Source of the DNA: an uncultured Bacilli bacterium
GTDB taxonomy: Bacteria > Bacillota_I > Bacilli_A > RF39 > UBA660
Assembly: GCA_934098455.1 (NCBI GenBank)
Contig: CAKOOU010000029.1
Span: 1-13,247, forward strand
DNA: 13,247 bases
Direction: 5' to 3'
Shown here piece by piece: positions 1-6,526 of this stretch. The notes under the pieces are model-generated. The model worked only from the letters and a program-made list of their open reading frames with translations. It did not search any database and had not been told where the DNA came from. The position numbers and the translations under genes are program-made. Numbering within the stretch: the first letter of the stretch is position 1; every line of letters begins with the position of its first letter.

Positions 1-1110
1 ACAATAACAACAACAGAAGATTCACAAACAGTAACAATAAATTTAACAAAGACATCAAGTGATTTTACAATTAATTTGGATAAAGTAGAAGATTATAGTC
101 CTTTTGAAAAAGGTACATTAGCATATAGCATATTAAACAATGTAAAAAATGGAACACTAAGTGGTAAATCTACTTTTACAGCAAATTTATCTGCAACAGG
201 AATGGTAGATAATATTACTACTGCAGACGATAAGATATTATCAACAGCAGAAGATGATTATGGAACAACATATTATTTTAGAGGAAATCCGATAGATAAT
301 TATGTAAACTACGCAGGAATGTGCTGGCGAATAGTTAGAATTGAAGGAGATGGAAGTATTAAATTATTACTTGCTTCTGAAAAAACTTGTAGCACAACTA
401 ATTTAACAACAAATAGTGGATATGCAACAGATGGTATAGCGGGAACGCAAGGAACGATATTAAAAGCACATTATGGATATAAAACTGTAGGTGATTATCA
501 TATTAATGACTATATAAATAGTACAGCAGATACAACAGGAAATGCAAGAACAAAATTAAATGAATGGCTAGAAAGAAAAATAACGAGTGAATCTGATAAA
601 GCATTATTAAAAAATGAAACATGGTGTATAGGAGACCAAACAAATGGTTATGATTCAAAAGGTAAAGTAATTGGAACAATAAATGATTTGATAAATACTG
701 GAACACGTTTTGACTTTACGGCTGTAAATAAATATTATGTAACAAAAACACCATCATATAAATGTGAAACAACAGGAGTAGATGGAGAAATAGATGTAAA
801 CAAAGTCGGAATATTAACCTTTGATGAATTGGTTTATGCTGGCGGAGGATATGGAGTAAAGTTAAATTATTATTTAAGAAATAATGCTACACAAGATGAA
901 TGGTTGATGCTTTCACTTCGTTCTTTTAGTATTGTAGGAAAGTCTGTGGACTCATTTACCATGGGATCTGGTGTTTCGGAAAATTATGGTGCCTTTTCTC
1001 AAACGCTTGTAGATACTTCCAGGTCATTTCGTCCATCAATAACACTTCTTGCAAATACCAAAATTTTATCAGGAAACGGAACAATAGAAAATCCTTACAC
1101 AATAAATTAA
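1..1110 (+). CDS. Surface/secreted protein, C-terminal part (5' end outside window)
   Basis: The reading frame is open from base 1, so the gene begins upstream of the window; the apparent TTG start at 76 is not a real start. The visible part is 369 residues. The first ~40 residues are rich in Thr, Ser and Ile, like the end of an extracellular beta domain. A second domain follows with the motif TYYFRG (about residues 90-95), then CWRIVRIEGDG (about 108-118), and several cysteines, and it ends with a GNGTIENPYTI motif. This YYFRG/WRIVRI/NPY-end architecture recurs, from memory, in uncharacterised secreted proteins of low-GC gut Bacillota; I know of no named function. No C-terminal membrane anchor or LPXTG motif is visible. 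A strong terminator follows directly. Confidence is high that it is a real gene and low for function. Confidence 0.85.
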   Translation, partial: TITTTEDSQTVTINLTKTSSDFTINLDKVEDYSPFEKGTLAYSILNNVKNGTLSGKSTFTANLSATGMVDNITTADDKILSTAEDDYGTTYYFRGNPIDNYVNYAGMCWRIVRIEGDGSIKLLLASEKTCSTTNLTTNSGYATDGIAGTQGTILKAHYGYKTVGDYHINDYINSTADTTGNARTKLNEWLERKITSESDKALLKNETWCIGDQTNGYDSKGKVIGTINDLINTGTRFDFTAVNKYYVTKTPSYKCETTGVDGEIDVNKVGILTFDELVYAGGGYGVKLNYYLRNNATQDEWLMLSLRSFSIVGKSVDSFTMGSGVSENYGAFSQTLVDTSRSFRPSITLLANTKILSGNGTIENPYTIN

Positions 1111-1120
1111 ATTTTTAAGT

Positions 1121-1155
1121 TTTAATACAAGATAAAAAGTCTTGTATTTTTTTTT
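1121..1155 (+). terminator. Rho-independent terminator after surface protein
   Basis: AATACAAGA at 1124-1132 pairs perfectly with TCTTGTATT at 1140-1148 around a 7-nt loop, followed by an unbroken T run to 1155. This is a canonical intrinsic terminator starting 11 bases after the stop codon. Confidence 0.85.
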
Positions 1156-1169
1156 ATATGTGATAAAAT
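1142..1169 (+). promoter_or_regulatory. Probable promoter of the cadherin-like protein gene
   Basis: TTGTAT (1142-1147), a 16-bp spacer and TAAAAT (1164-1169) preceded by TG at 1161-1162 (extended -10). The -35 lies within the 3' arm of the upstream terminator hairpin, so the two signals share bases. The -35 is weak; the extended -10 carries the call. Confidence 0.4.
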
Positions 1170-1196
1170 GTTTATAGAATAAAGGATGTGTTAAAG

Positions 1197-2657
1197 TTGA
1201 AAAAAAGTTTAAAATATTTATTAGTTGGTATTGGTACAAGTATGATATTGCCAGTAGTAACTCATGCTGCAACTATGTCTATAGATGATGAAAAAATAAA
1301 TGGTAACACTGCTACATATAGCATAAACTATACAGGTGCTGAAGGAGATAGTAATTCTATTAAATTTGATGTTGGTATAAATACTAACGTTAAAATCAAA
1401 TTAACTAAAGACTCTGCTGTATCTGGACAATGTAGTGAGAGTGGATGTTATTTAGACCTTCCTACTACATATATTGCTGGTGAAAAAATAAAAGTAGCTG
1501 ATATAGTATTAACAAATACAACTAGTGAAGATATTACATCTAATTTAAAAATAAATATGGCTGGAGAAGAAAAAGATAGCAAAAGTGGAATTACATTAAC
1601 TGCTGGGCAAACAACTACAACAAAAGCAAAAAGTAATAATGCAAATATTACTAATCTTGGATTATCAGTTGGTAACTTAGATAAAACATTTGACCCAAAT
1701 ACATTAGAATATACGATAACTGGCATTAAAGATACTATAAATTCAGTAACAATTAATCCTACATGTGAAAATTGTGAAATAAAAATTACTTGTCCTGATG
1801 GTGGATGTACTGTTTCAAATACAAAAAGAATTACTCTACAAACAGGAGCTAACTTAGTTAACGTTAATGTAACTAGTGAAGATGGAAGTAGTAATAAAAC
1901 TTATAAATTAAACGTATATAGAGGAGATGTAACTACTAGTTCTGCATATTTACAAAGTTTAACAATAAAAGATGCATTATTAAGTCCAACTTTTAATTCG
2001 ATGACTAATGATTACACTGCTAAAGTAACAAAAGACCTTAAGACATTAGATATTAAAACTACTACAGAAGACCCAAGTGCAAAAGTTGAAATAAAAGGAA
2101 ATAAAGACTTAAAAGATGGAGAAAATACAATTACTATAACAGTTACAAGTAGTGATGGAGAAAATAAACAAGTCTATACTATAATCGTAACTAAAGAAAA
2201 GAAAGAAAAAACTAAAAAAGTTACTACTACTGCTGTTAAAAAGAAAAAAAATAATACATGGCTAATAATATTATTATCTATTTTAGGATTAGGAATAATT
2301 ATTGTAACATTCTTAATAATATTTAAGAAAAAGAAAAATAAAAAAAATAAAAAAGATGATAAATCTGATAAAAATAATGATAATGAAAATAAAAATGATA
2401 CTAATAAAAATGAAGATAAAAATGAGTTAGATATGTTAGAAGAAAGTAAATATAATGTATATGGAAAAGAAATAGATGAAGATGACTTATTGGATGATAT
2501 GGAAGAATCAGATATAGAAAAAGAAAATACAGATACATTAAGGATATTAGAAGAGACAAAAAAACAAATGAGAGAAGAGCCTAAACAAGATGTTGATGAT
2601 GCATTAGATGATTTAATGAAAACTAAAAAATTAGAACTTGGAGATTTAGACTTTTAA
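1197..2657 (+). CDS. Membrane-anchored surface protein with cadherin-like beta-sandwich repeats
   Basis: The TTG at 1197 is preferred as start because the Shine-Dalgarno AAAGGA (1181-1186) then sits about 10 bases upstream; a GTG at 1188 is in frame but leaves only one base of spacing. The product has about 486 residues. A signal peptide (KKSLKYLLVGIG..., likely cleaved after THAA) is followed by an N-terminal beta domain with cohesin-like character (about residues 30-120), then two tandem cadherin-like beta-sandwich domains (about 150-243 and 250-333), recognised by the 'NLGLSVGNLDKTFDPNTLEY' and 'LQSLTIKDALLSPTFNSMTN' openings. Near the C-terminus is one membrane span (about 354-376) flanked by lysine clusters, then a roughly 105-residue Lys/Asp/Glu-rich tail predicted cytoplasmic. 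Known members of this domain family are extracellular adhesive or structural modules; the ligand is unknown. Confidence 0.85.
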   Translation: MKKSLKYLLVGIGTSMILPVVTHAATMSIDDEKINGNTATYSINYTGAEGDSNSIKFDVGINTNVKIKLTKDSAVSGQCSESGCYLDLPTTYIAGEKIKVADIVLTNTTSEDITSNLKINMAGEEKDSKSGITLTAGQTTTTKAKSNNANITNLGLSVGNLDKTFDPNTLEYTITGIKDTINSVTINPTCENCEIKITCPDGGCTVSNTKRITLQTGANLVNVNVTSEDGSSNKTYKLNVYRGDVTTSSAYLQSLTIKDALLSPTFNSMTNDYTAKVTKDLKTLDIKTTTEDPSAKVEIKGNKDLKDGENTITITVTSSDGENKQVYTIIVTKEKKEKTKKVTTTAVKKKKNNTWLIILLSILGLGIIIVTFLIIFKKKKNKKNKKDDKSDKNNDNENKNDTNKNEDKNELDMLEESKYNVYGKEIDEDDLLDDMEESDIEKENTDTLRILEETKKQMREEPKQDVDDALDDLMKTKKLELGDLDF

Positions 2658-2660
2658 TTT

Positions 2661-2694
2661 AATCACCTGAATATAATTATTTAGGTGATTTTTT
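2661..2694 (+). terminator. Terminator hairpin whose 3' arm is the next gene's RBS
   Basis: AATCACCT (2661-2668) pairs perfectly with AGGTGATT (2683-2690) and is followed by a T run to 2694. AGGTGA in the 3' arm is also the only plausible Shine-Dalgarno for the ATG at 2695, six bases on. If readthrough occurs, the RBS would be folded away in the hairpin. Confidence 0.75.
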
Positions 2695-3327
2695 ATGGAT
2701 TTAATTGCACATAGAGGTTTAACTAATGAAAATATAAAAGAAAATACTTTAAAAGCGTTTAAAAATGCAATTAATAATAATTATAATGGTATAGAACTAG
2801 ATATTAGAAAAACTAAAGATAATGTTATAGTTGTGATACATGATAAATATATTAATAGAACAAGTGATGGGATAGGTAATATAAATAATTTAACTTATAA
2901 AAATGTTTTAAAATATAATTTTGGTACTAAGAAAAATAAAAGTAAAATACCTACTTTAAAAGAAGTAATAAAATGTATTAATAATGCTAATATATTTATT
3001 GAATTAAAAGAGAAAATTAATAAAGAAGAGTTAGAAAATATATTAAAATTAAATAATAGTAATAAATATTATTTAATGAGTTTTAATAAAGAATATATAG
3101 ATGATTTAGTAGGAGTAGAATATAATTTAGGTTTAATAAATTATGTATTTAATAGTTTTATAGATTATAGTAATTATAATTTTGTATTAGTATTAGAAGA
3201 TTTATTTAATAAAGATATATATGATTATTTTAAAAAGTTAAATATAGAAGTTGTTATTTATAATATTAGAAATAATATAAGTTTAAAAAATAAAGAAATA
3301 TTTAATGATATAAAGTATATAATTTAA
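2695..3327 (+). CDS. Glycerophosphodiester phosphodiesterase-like protein
   Basis: The 210-residue product begins with the GDPD signature: MDLIAHRG (H6, R7), E16-N17-T18, then GIELDIRKTKD with E34 and D36, and IHD with H49-D50; FIELK (E103, K105) supplies the later metal/active-site strand. These are the residues that bind divalent metal and act in acid-base catalysis in GDPD TIM-barrel enzymes, which split glycerophosphodiesters into glycerol-3-phosphate and an alcohol. It is somewhat shorter than typical ~240-residue bacterial members and its second half is Asn/Tyr/Ile-rich and weakly conserved, but the catalytic set is present. No signal peptide is visible, so a cytoplasmic role in phospholipid turnover is inferred. 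The start is the ATG directly after the upstream hairpin. Substrate cannot be told from sequence. Confidence 0.85.
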   Translation: MDLIAHRGLTNENIKENTLKAFKNAINNNYNGIELDIRKTKDNVIVVIHDKYINRTSDGIGNINNLTYKNVLKYNFGTKKNKSKIPTLKEVIKCINNANIFIELKEKINKEELENILKLNNSNKYYLMSFNKEYIDDLVGVEYNLGLINYVFNSFIDYSNYNFVLVLEDLFNKDIYDYFKKLNIEVVIYNIRNNISLKNKEIFNDIKYII

Positions 3328-3449
3328 TGTTTTTTATAAAAAATACTAAAAAAACACTTAAATATATTGCAAAGTTTAAAATTATTTGGTACTCTTTATA
3401 TGTAGGGTATAGCCCTAAAAGACATAATTTGAAATGGGAGGAATATAAA

Positions 3450-3722
3450 ATGTCAAAAACAGAATTAGTAGAATTCATAGCTGAAACAGCTGGATTAACA
3501 AAAGCAGATGCTACTCGTGCATTAGATGCAACTTTAGCAGGAATTGAAAAAGGATTAAAAGAAGAAGGAAAAGTTACTTTAGTTGGTTTTGGTACTTTCA
3601 GTGCTAAAAAGAGAGAAGCTAGAGATGGAATTAATCCATTAACTAAAGAACCTTTACATATTCCAGCAAAAATGGCTGCAACATTTAAAGCAGGAAGCAA
3701 ATTAAAAGACGCTTTAAACTAA
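3450..3722 (+). CDS. hup: DNA-binding protein HU
   Basis: The 90-residue product is the standard length for the HU/IHF family. It begins MSKTELVEFIAETAGLTKAD, contains the GFGTF turn (about 46-50) and the DNA-binding arm with the conserved proline (RDGINPLTKEPLHIPA, about 58-73), and ends in the helix FKAGSKLKDALN. HU bends and compacts DNA as a dimer throughout the nucleoid. The ATG at 3450 follows a strong GGGAGGA (3436-3442); the in-frame upstream extension to 3327 has no RBS and no HU homology, so it is not part of the gene. The 123-bp gap upstream suggests its own transcript. The arm reads RDGINP rather than the common GRNP, a mild variation. Confidence 0.97.
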   Translation: MSKTELVEFIAETAGLTKADATRALDATLAGIEKGLKEEGKVTLVGFGTFSAKKREARDGINPLTKEPLHIPAKMAATFKAGSKLKDALN

Positions 3723-3730
3723 TTTTATAG

Positions 3731-3760
3731 AAGTGGAATTTAAATATTTCACTTTTTATT
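3731..3760 (+). terminator. Terminator after HU
   Basis: An 8-bp stem with one G-T pair (3732-3739 with 3746-3753) encloses a 6-nt loop and is followed by TTTTT. It lies ten bases after the HU stop codon. Confidence 0.65.
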
Positions 3761-3781
3761 TACAAATATTTTAAAAACCTA

Positions 3782-3810
3782 TTGATTAGTAATAAAAAAT
3801 ATAATATAAT
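3782..3810 (+). promoter_or_regulatory. Sigma-A-type promoter of membrane protein gene
   Basis: TTGATT (3782-3787), a 17-bp spacer and a perfect TATAAT (3805-3810), 26 bases before the ATG at 3837. The spacing and -10 are consensus. Confidence 0.7.
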
Positions 3811-3836
3811 TAATTTATACTAAGAGGTGGCTAGAA

Positions 3837-4733
3837 ATGAATTTAATGCTTAATTTTATGGATAAGATTTATAGTGATGATAAAACTATGACTATGATTT
3901 ATATTGTTGGTGCTGTATTGCTTTTTATATTTATTGTATTATTAATATTTAGTTTAAGGAAACCTTCTAAAAAAGATATAAAAGTAATGGATGTTCCTAA
4001 GGATGATACTTCAAAAGATAAGGTTGAAGAAAGTAGTGTTGAAAAAGAAGAAGTAGTTGATACTAATACTGATACTAAAGAAGAAGTTATTACTAAAGAA
4101 GAAAACACAACTTTAAATGAAAAAGTAAATATAGAAGAGCCAAAAGAAGAAGATAAAAATATATTTGAAAAAACAACAATAATTCCATTAGATAATATTA
4201 AACCTAATGAAAATGAATTATCTAAGGAAGAAAATATAGAAAAAGCTCTAGACAATGTAAATAATATAGAACAAATAAAACCTAAAGTTGAAGAAACAAA
4301 AAAAGAAATTAATGATAATATTAGTACTGAAATACCAAATGTTGATGAGTTTGTAGATAACGTAGTAAAGAAAACTTATGAAAAGAACGAACAATTTTCA
4401 TCTGTATATGTTGGTGAAAATACTAGTACAATGAAATTAGATAAAATAATGGATAATGTTAATCTTGACAAAGATGTTAAAAAAGAGATTACTGGTGTAG
4501 AAGATGATACAGAATTACCTAATTTAAAAGACAAAATTAATGAAATGAAAGAAGAAAAAGAACTAGGTATAGAAGAGACAACTGCTAGTGATTTAGTTGT
4601 AGATGAAATACCAAATAAACTAGATAATTTAAAAGAAGCATTAGAAGAGAAAAAACAAGAAGAAGTTAAAACAGAAACTACTGCAATTAATAAAGAAGAC
4701 TTATTAAATAAATTAAATGCCTTAAAAAAATAA
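3837..4733 (+). CDS. Single-span membrane protein with long acidic cytoplasmic tail
   Basis: The 298-residue product is not recognised. A short N-terminus (about 17 residues) precedes one hydrophobic span (about 18-40) and a basic RKPSKK stop-transfer patch, so the rest is predicted cytoplasmic. The tail of about 255 residues is dominated by Glu, Lys, Asp, Asn and Thr with many EEK/EEVK stretches, is largely low-complexity and probably disordered or coiled-coil, with scattered hydrophobic patches such as the C-terminal EDLLNKLNALKK. The start is fixed by GAGGTGG (3824-3830) seven bases upstream. It has its own promoter and terminator, so it is a single-gene unit. The design (one span plus charged cytoplasmic tail) echoes the C-terminus of the protein at 1197-2657. 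A scaffold or cell-division role is possible but only speculation. Confidence 0.85.
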   Translation: MNLMLNFMDKIYSDDKTMTMIYIVGAVLLFIFIVLLIFSLRKPSKKDIKVMDVPKDDTSKDKVEESSVEKEEVVDTNTDTKEEVITKEENTTLNEKVNIEEPKEEDKNIFEKTTIIPLDNIKPNENELSKEENIEKALDNVNNIEQIKPKVEETKKEINDNISTEIPNVDEFVDNVVKKTYEKNEQFSSVYVGENTSTMKLDKIMDNVNLDKDVKKEITGVEDDTELPNLKDKINEMKEEKELGIEETTASDLVVDEIPNKLDNLKEALEEKKQEEVKTETTAINKEDLLNKLNALKK

Positions 4734-4752
4734 CAAATTTGTTATTTTTTTT
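4724..4752 (+). terminator. Terminator overlapping the stop codon
   Basis: AAAAATAACAAA and TTTGTTATTTTT form a near-perfect palindrome centred at about 4737-4738, ending in an eight-T run. The stop codon TAA (4731-4733) lies inside the 5' arm. Confidence 0.75.
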
Positions 4753-4761
4753 CATAATTAC

Positions 4762-4791
4762 TTGATTTTTAATATAAATATATGATACAAT
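4762..4791 (+). promoter_or_regulatory. Promoter of rplS
   Basis: TTGATT (4762-4767), an 18-bp spacer and TACAAT (4786-4791) preceded by TG at 4783-4784 (extended -10). Transcription is expected to begin near 4798, leaving a leader of about 75 nt. Confidence 0.55.
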
Positions 4792-4797
4792 ACTATT

Positions 4798-4850
4798 GCT
4801 TTTGTGAGAGAGCGTAATCCGCTGAATATATTTCAAGATTAGAATAAATA
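4798..4850 (+). ncRNA. Probable L19 ribosomal-protein leader
   Basis: The rplS leader contains a non-random stretch, TTGTGAGAGAGCG followed by TAATCCGCTGAA and CAAGATTAGA, with the perfect small hairpin AGCG-taatc-CGCT (4811-4823). Its position and the GAGAG/CCGCTGAA pattern match my memory of the L19 leader of Firmicutes, a cis element thought to mediate L19 feedback on its own mRNA. I could not run a covariance search, so identity is by position and recalled pattern only. Confidence 0.55.
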
Positions 4851-4872
4851 AAGTATTAGAAAGGAAGATATT

Positions 4873-5214
4873 ATGAATCCATTAATTGAAAAGATTAATA
4901 AAGAACAAATTAGAACTGATATTCCTGAATTTAGGGTAGGAGATACAGTAAGAGTTGGAGTTAGAATTAAAGAAGGTAAAAAAGAAAGAATTCAAAATTT
5001 TGAAGGTATCGTATTTAATATAACTGGTGGTTCTGTATCTAAAACTTTTACAGTTAGAAAAAAAGTTGGAGCTGTTGGAGTAGAAAGAGTTTTCCCTGTT
5101 AATAGTCCACTTGTTGAAAGTGTAACTGTAATTAAGAAAGGTAAAGTAAGACGTTCTAAATTAACATTCTTAAGAGGAATGAAAAAAGATTATAAAACTA
5201 AAGAAAGAAACTAA
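4873..5214 (+). CDS. rplS: 50S ribosomal protein L19
   Basis: The 113-residue protein is full length for bacterial L19. It shows the family pattern throughout: DIPEFRVGDTVRVGVRIKEG (about 16-35), ERIQNFEGIVF (about 38-48), FTVRKKVGAVGVERVFPVNSP (about 59-79) and the basic end GKVRRSKLTFLRGMKKDYKTKER. L19 lies at the 30S-50S interface near bridges B6 and B8. AAGGAAG (4860-4866) precedes the ATG by six bases. In many Firmicutes rplS follows rpsP-rimM-trmD; here that cluster is absent and rplS stands alone with its own promoter, leader and terminator. Confidence 0.98.
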   Translation: MNPLIEKINKEQIRTDIPEFRVGDTVRVGVRIKEGKKERIQNFEGIVFNITGGSVSKTFTVRKKVGAVGVERVFPVNSPLVESVTVIKKGKVRRSKLTFLRGMKKDYKTKERN

Positions 5215-5229
5215 TGCTTTCTTTTTTTC
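5200..5229 (+). terminator. Terminator overlapping the end of rplS
   Basis: AAAGAAAG (5200-5207), inside the last codons, pairs perfectly with CTTTCTTT (5217-5224) around a 9-nt loop and runs into TTTT. Confidence 0.65.
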
Positions 5230-5258
5230 TTGATTTTTAATTATACATAAATTATAAT
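5230..5258 (+). promoter_or_regulatory. Promoter of the pfkB-like/smr unit
   Basis: TTGATT (5230-5235), a 17-bp spacer and perfect TATAAT (5253-5258), placed directly after the rplS terminator and 24 bases before the next ATG. Confidence 0.65.
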
Positions 5259-5281
5259 TGATATAGAATAGGAAGATAGTT

Positions 5282-6229
5282 ATGAAAACATTAATTATTA
5301 GTAAACCAGTGTATGATTATATAATACCACTAGATGAATTTATACAAGAAAAGGATAAATTTATTATAAATAGTTCTATAAAAACAATGAATAATGTATC
5401 AAGTATAATTGCAATTACACTGGCTAAATATGGAATAGAAACATATTATACTGGTGTTGTTGGACAAGATGATATTGGTAATACAATAAAAAATATGTTA
5501 AAGAAATATAACATAAATATAGATTGTATAGAAACTAGTTTTAATGAACAAACCTGTATAAATTATAAAATATATAATAAAAAAAATAATACATTTACTA
5601 ATATATTTGAAAATTCTGTAAAAACTAATTTAATGAAATATAAATATGAATTTATACCAGATGCTATAGTAATGGATGATTTAGATTATAGTGCTAATAT
5701 GGCTGCTATTAATAATTATCCTAATGCTAATCTAATTTTTATTGCTAATAAATTTACTAACGAATCATCTGTATACTTAAATAAATGTAAATATGTAATT
5801 TGTGATATTGATTTTGCTAGTAATGCAACTGGCGTTTATAAAAATTTAAATAAACCAAAAGAAATAATTAATTTATACCAAAAATTTATAGACGTATATA
5901 AAACTAATTTAATTATTAAATTAAATAATTTTGATTTCTTATATTGTATAAATGATGAAGTAAGATTAATAAAAAATGTTAATCAGCATCTAATTAATAA
6001 AGAAAATGTTTTTATATCTGTTTTATGTTATTTTTTAATAAATACTAATAATATAGAAAATAGTATTAAATATACTAATAAAGTTATGTTAGAATGTAAT
6101 AATGATATTGATATGATAAATAATATACCTAGTATAGATAAAATAAATGATATTATGAAAAATATAAAAACTAATAATATAGAGGTGTTAGATAATATAG
6201 ATATACCTACTAATAAAGAAGGAATATAA
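5282..6229 (+). CDS. Degenerate PfkB/ribokinase-fold protein, probably not an active kinase
   Basis: The 315-residue length and the segment YGIETYYTGVVGQDDIGNTI (about 50-69), matching the PfkB 'G.VG.D..G' strand-helix, place it in the ribokinase/PfkB fold. The N-terminal GG..N.A substrate motif is replaced by TMNNVSSIIAITLA (about 35-48). The C-terminal signature DTxGAGDxF, whose Asp is the catalytic base and whose GAG forms the anion hole, is replaced by LINKENVFISVLCYFL (about 237-252), lacking both the Gly-Ala-Gly and the Asp. Family knowledge says a kinase without them should not phosphorylate sugars, so a pseudokinase or a regulatory/structural role is inferred. The protein is unusually Asn/Ile-rich. 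AGGAAG (5270-5275) fixes the start. The stop abuts the next ATG with no gap, so it is translationally coupled to the Smr gene. Confidence 0.75.
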   Translation: MKTLIISKPVYDYIIPLDEFIQEKDKFIINSSIKTMNNVSSIIAITLAKYGIETYYTGVVGQDDIGNTIKNMLKKYNINIDCIETSFNEQTCINYKIYNKKNNTFTNIFENSVKTNLMKYKYEFIPDAIVMDDLDYSANMAAINNYPNANLIFIANKFTNESSVYLNKCKYVICDIDFASNATGVYKNLNKPKEIINLYQKFIDVYKTNLIIKLNNFDFLYCINDEVRLIKNVNQHLINKENVFISVLCYFLINTNNIENSIKYTNKVMLECNNDIDMINNIPSIDKINDIMKNIKTNNIEVLDNIDIPTNKEGI

Positions 6230-6487
6230 ATGAATTATGATCCTTTTTTAAATATTTTACCTATTATAGATTTACATGGAATTAATAGAGATATGGTAAA
6301 ATATATAGTAGATGATTTTATAAACGATAATATTAAATTACATAATAAAAAGATTATTGTTATACATGGTAAGGGACAAGGTATATTAAAAGATGAATTA
6401 CATTTATTATTAAGAAAAGATAAAAGAGTTAAAAAATATTATTTAGATAGCTTTAATATTGGTGAAACTATAATTGAATTAAATTAA
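6230..6487 (+). CDS. Stand-alone Smr-domain protein
   Basis: The 85-residue product is almost entirely one Smr domain, the module at the C-terminus of MutS2. It shows the hallmark DLHG (D14-G17), the VIHGKGQG loop (about 44-51; family H-G-x-G) and the ending YLDSFNIGETIIEL, equivalent to the G.G.T.V.L strand. Smr domains bind branched or single-stranded nucleic acid, and many have nuclease activity dependent on the DLHG and HGKG residues, which are kept here. No MutS2 ATPase part is present, so this is a free-standing Smr protein. It begins one base after the preceding stop with GAAGGA inside that gene as RBS, so the two are cotranscribed. The partner or substrate is unknown. Confidence 0.88.
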   Translation: MNYDPFLNILPIIDLHGINRDMVKYIVDDFINDNIKLHNKKIIVIHGKGQGILKDELHLLLRKDKRVKKYYLDSFNIGETIIELN

Positions 6488-6502
6488 TTAGTATGATAGA
6501 AT
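6474..6502 (+). promoter_or_regulatory. Promoter of obgE
   Basis: TTGAAT (6474-6479), a 17-bp spacer and TAGAAT (6497-6502) with TG at 6494-6495 (extended -10). It overlaps the last codons of the Smr gene and lies 25 bases before the obgE ATG. Confidence 0.5.
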
Positions 6503-6526
6503 ATCTATTTTGAAAGGACTGATATT

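Noticed and set aside
3327..3449. N-terminal extension of HU
   Set aside because: No RBS at 3327, no HU similarity, and HU has its normal 90 residues from the ATG at 3450 with a strong RBS.
3302..4255. Reverse-strand frames of 118-132 codons opposite HU and the acidic membrane protein
   Set aside because: Shadows of real genes, low-complexity Ser/Phe content, no RBS.
4789..4857. AATACT/AGTATT as a closing stem of the L19 leader
   Set aside because: The first half lies in the predicted -10 region and would not be transcribed.
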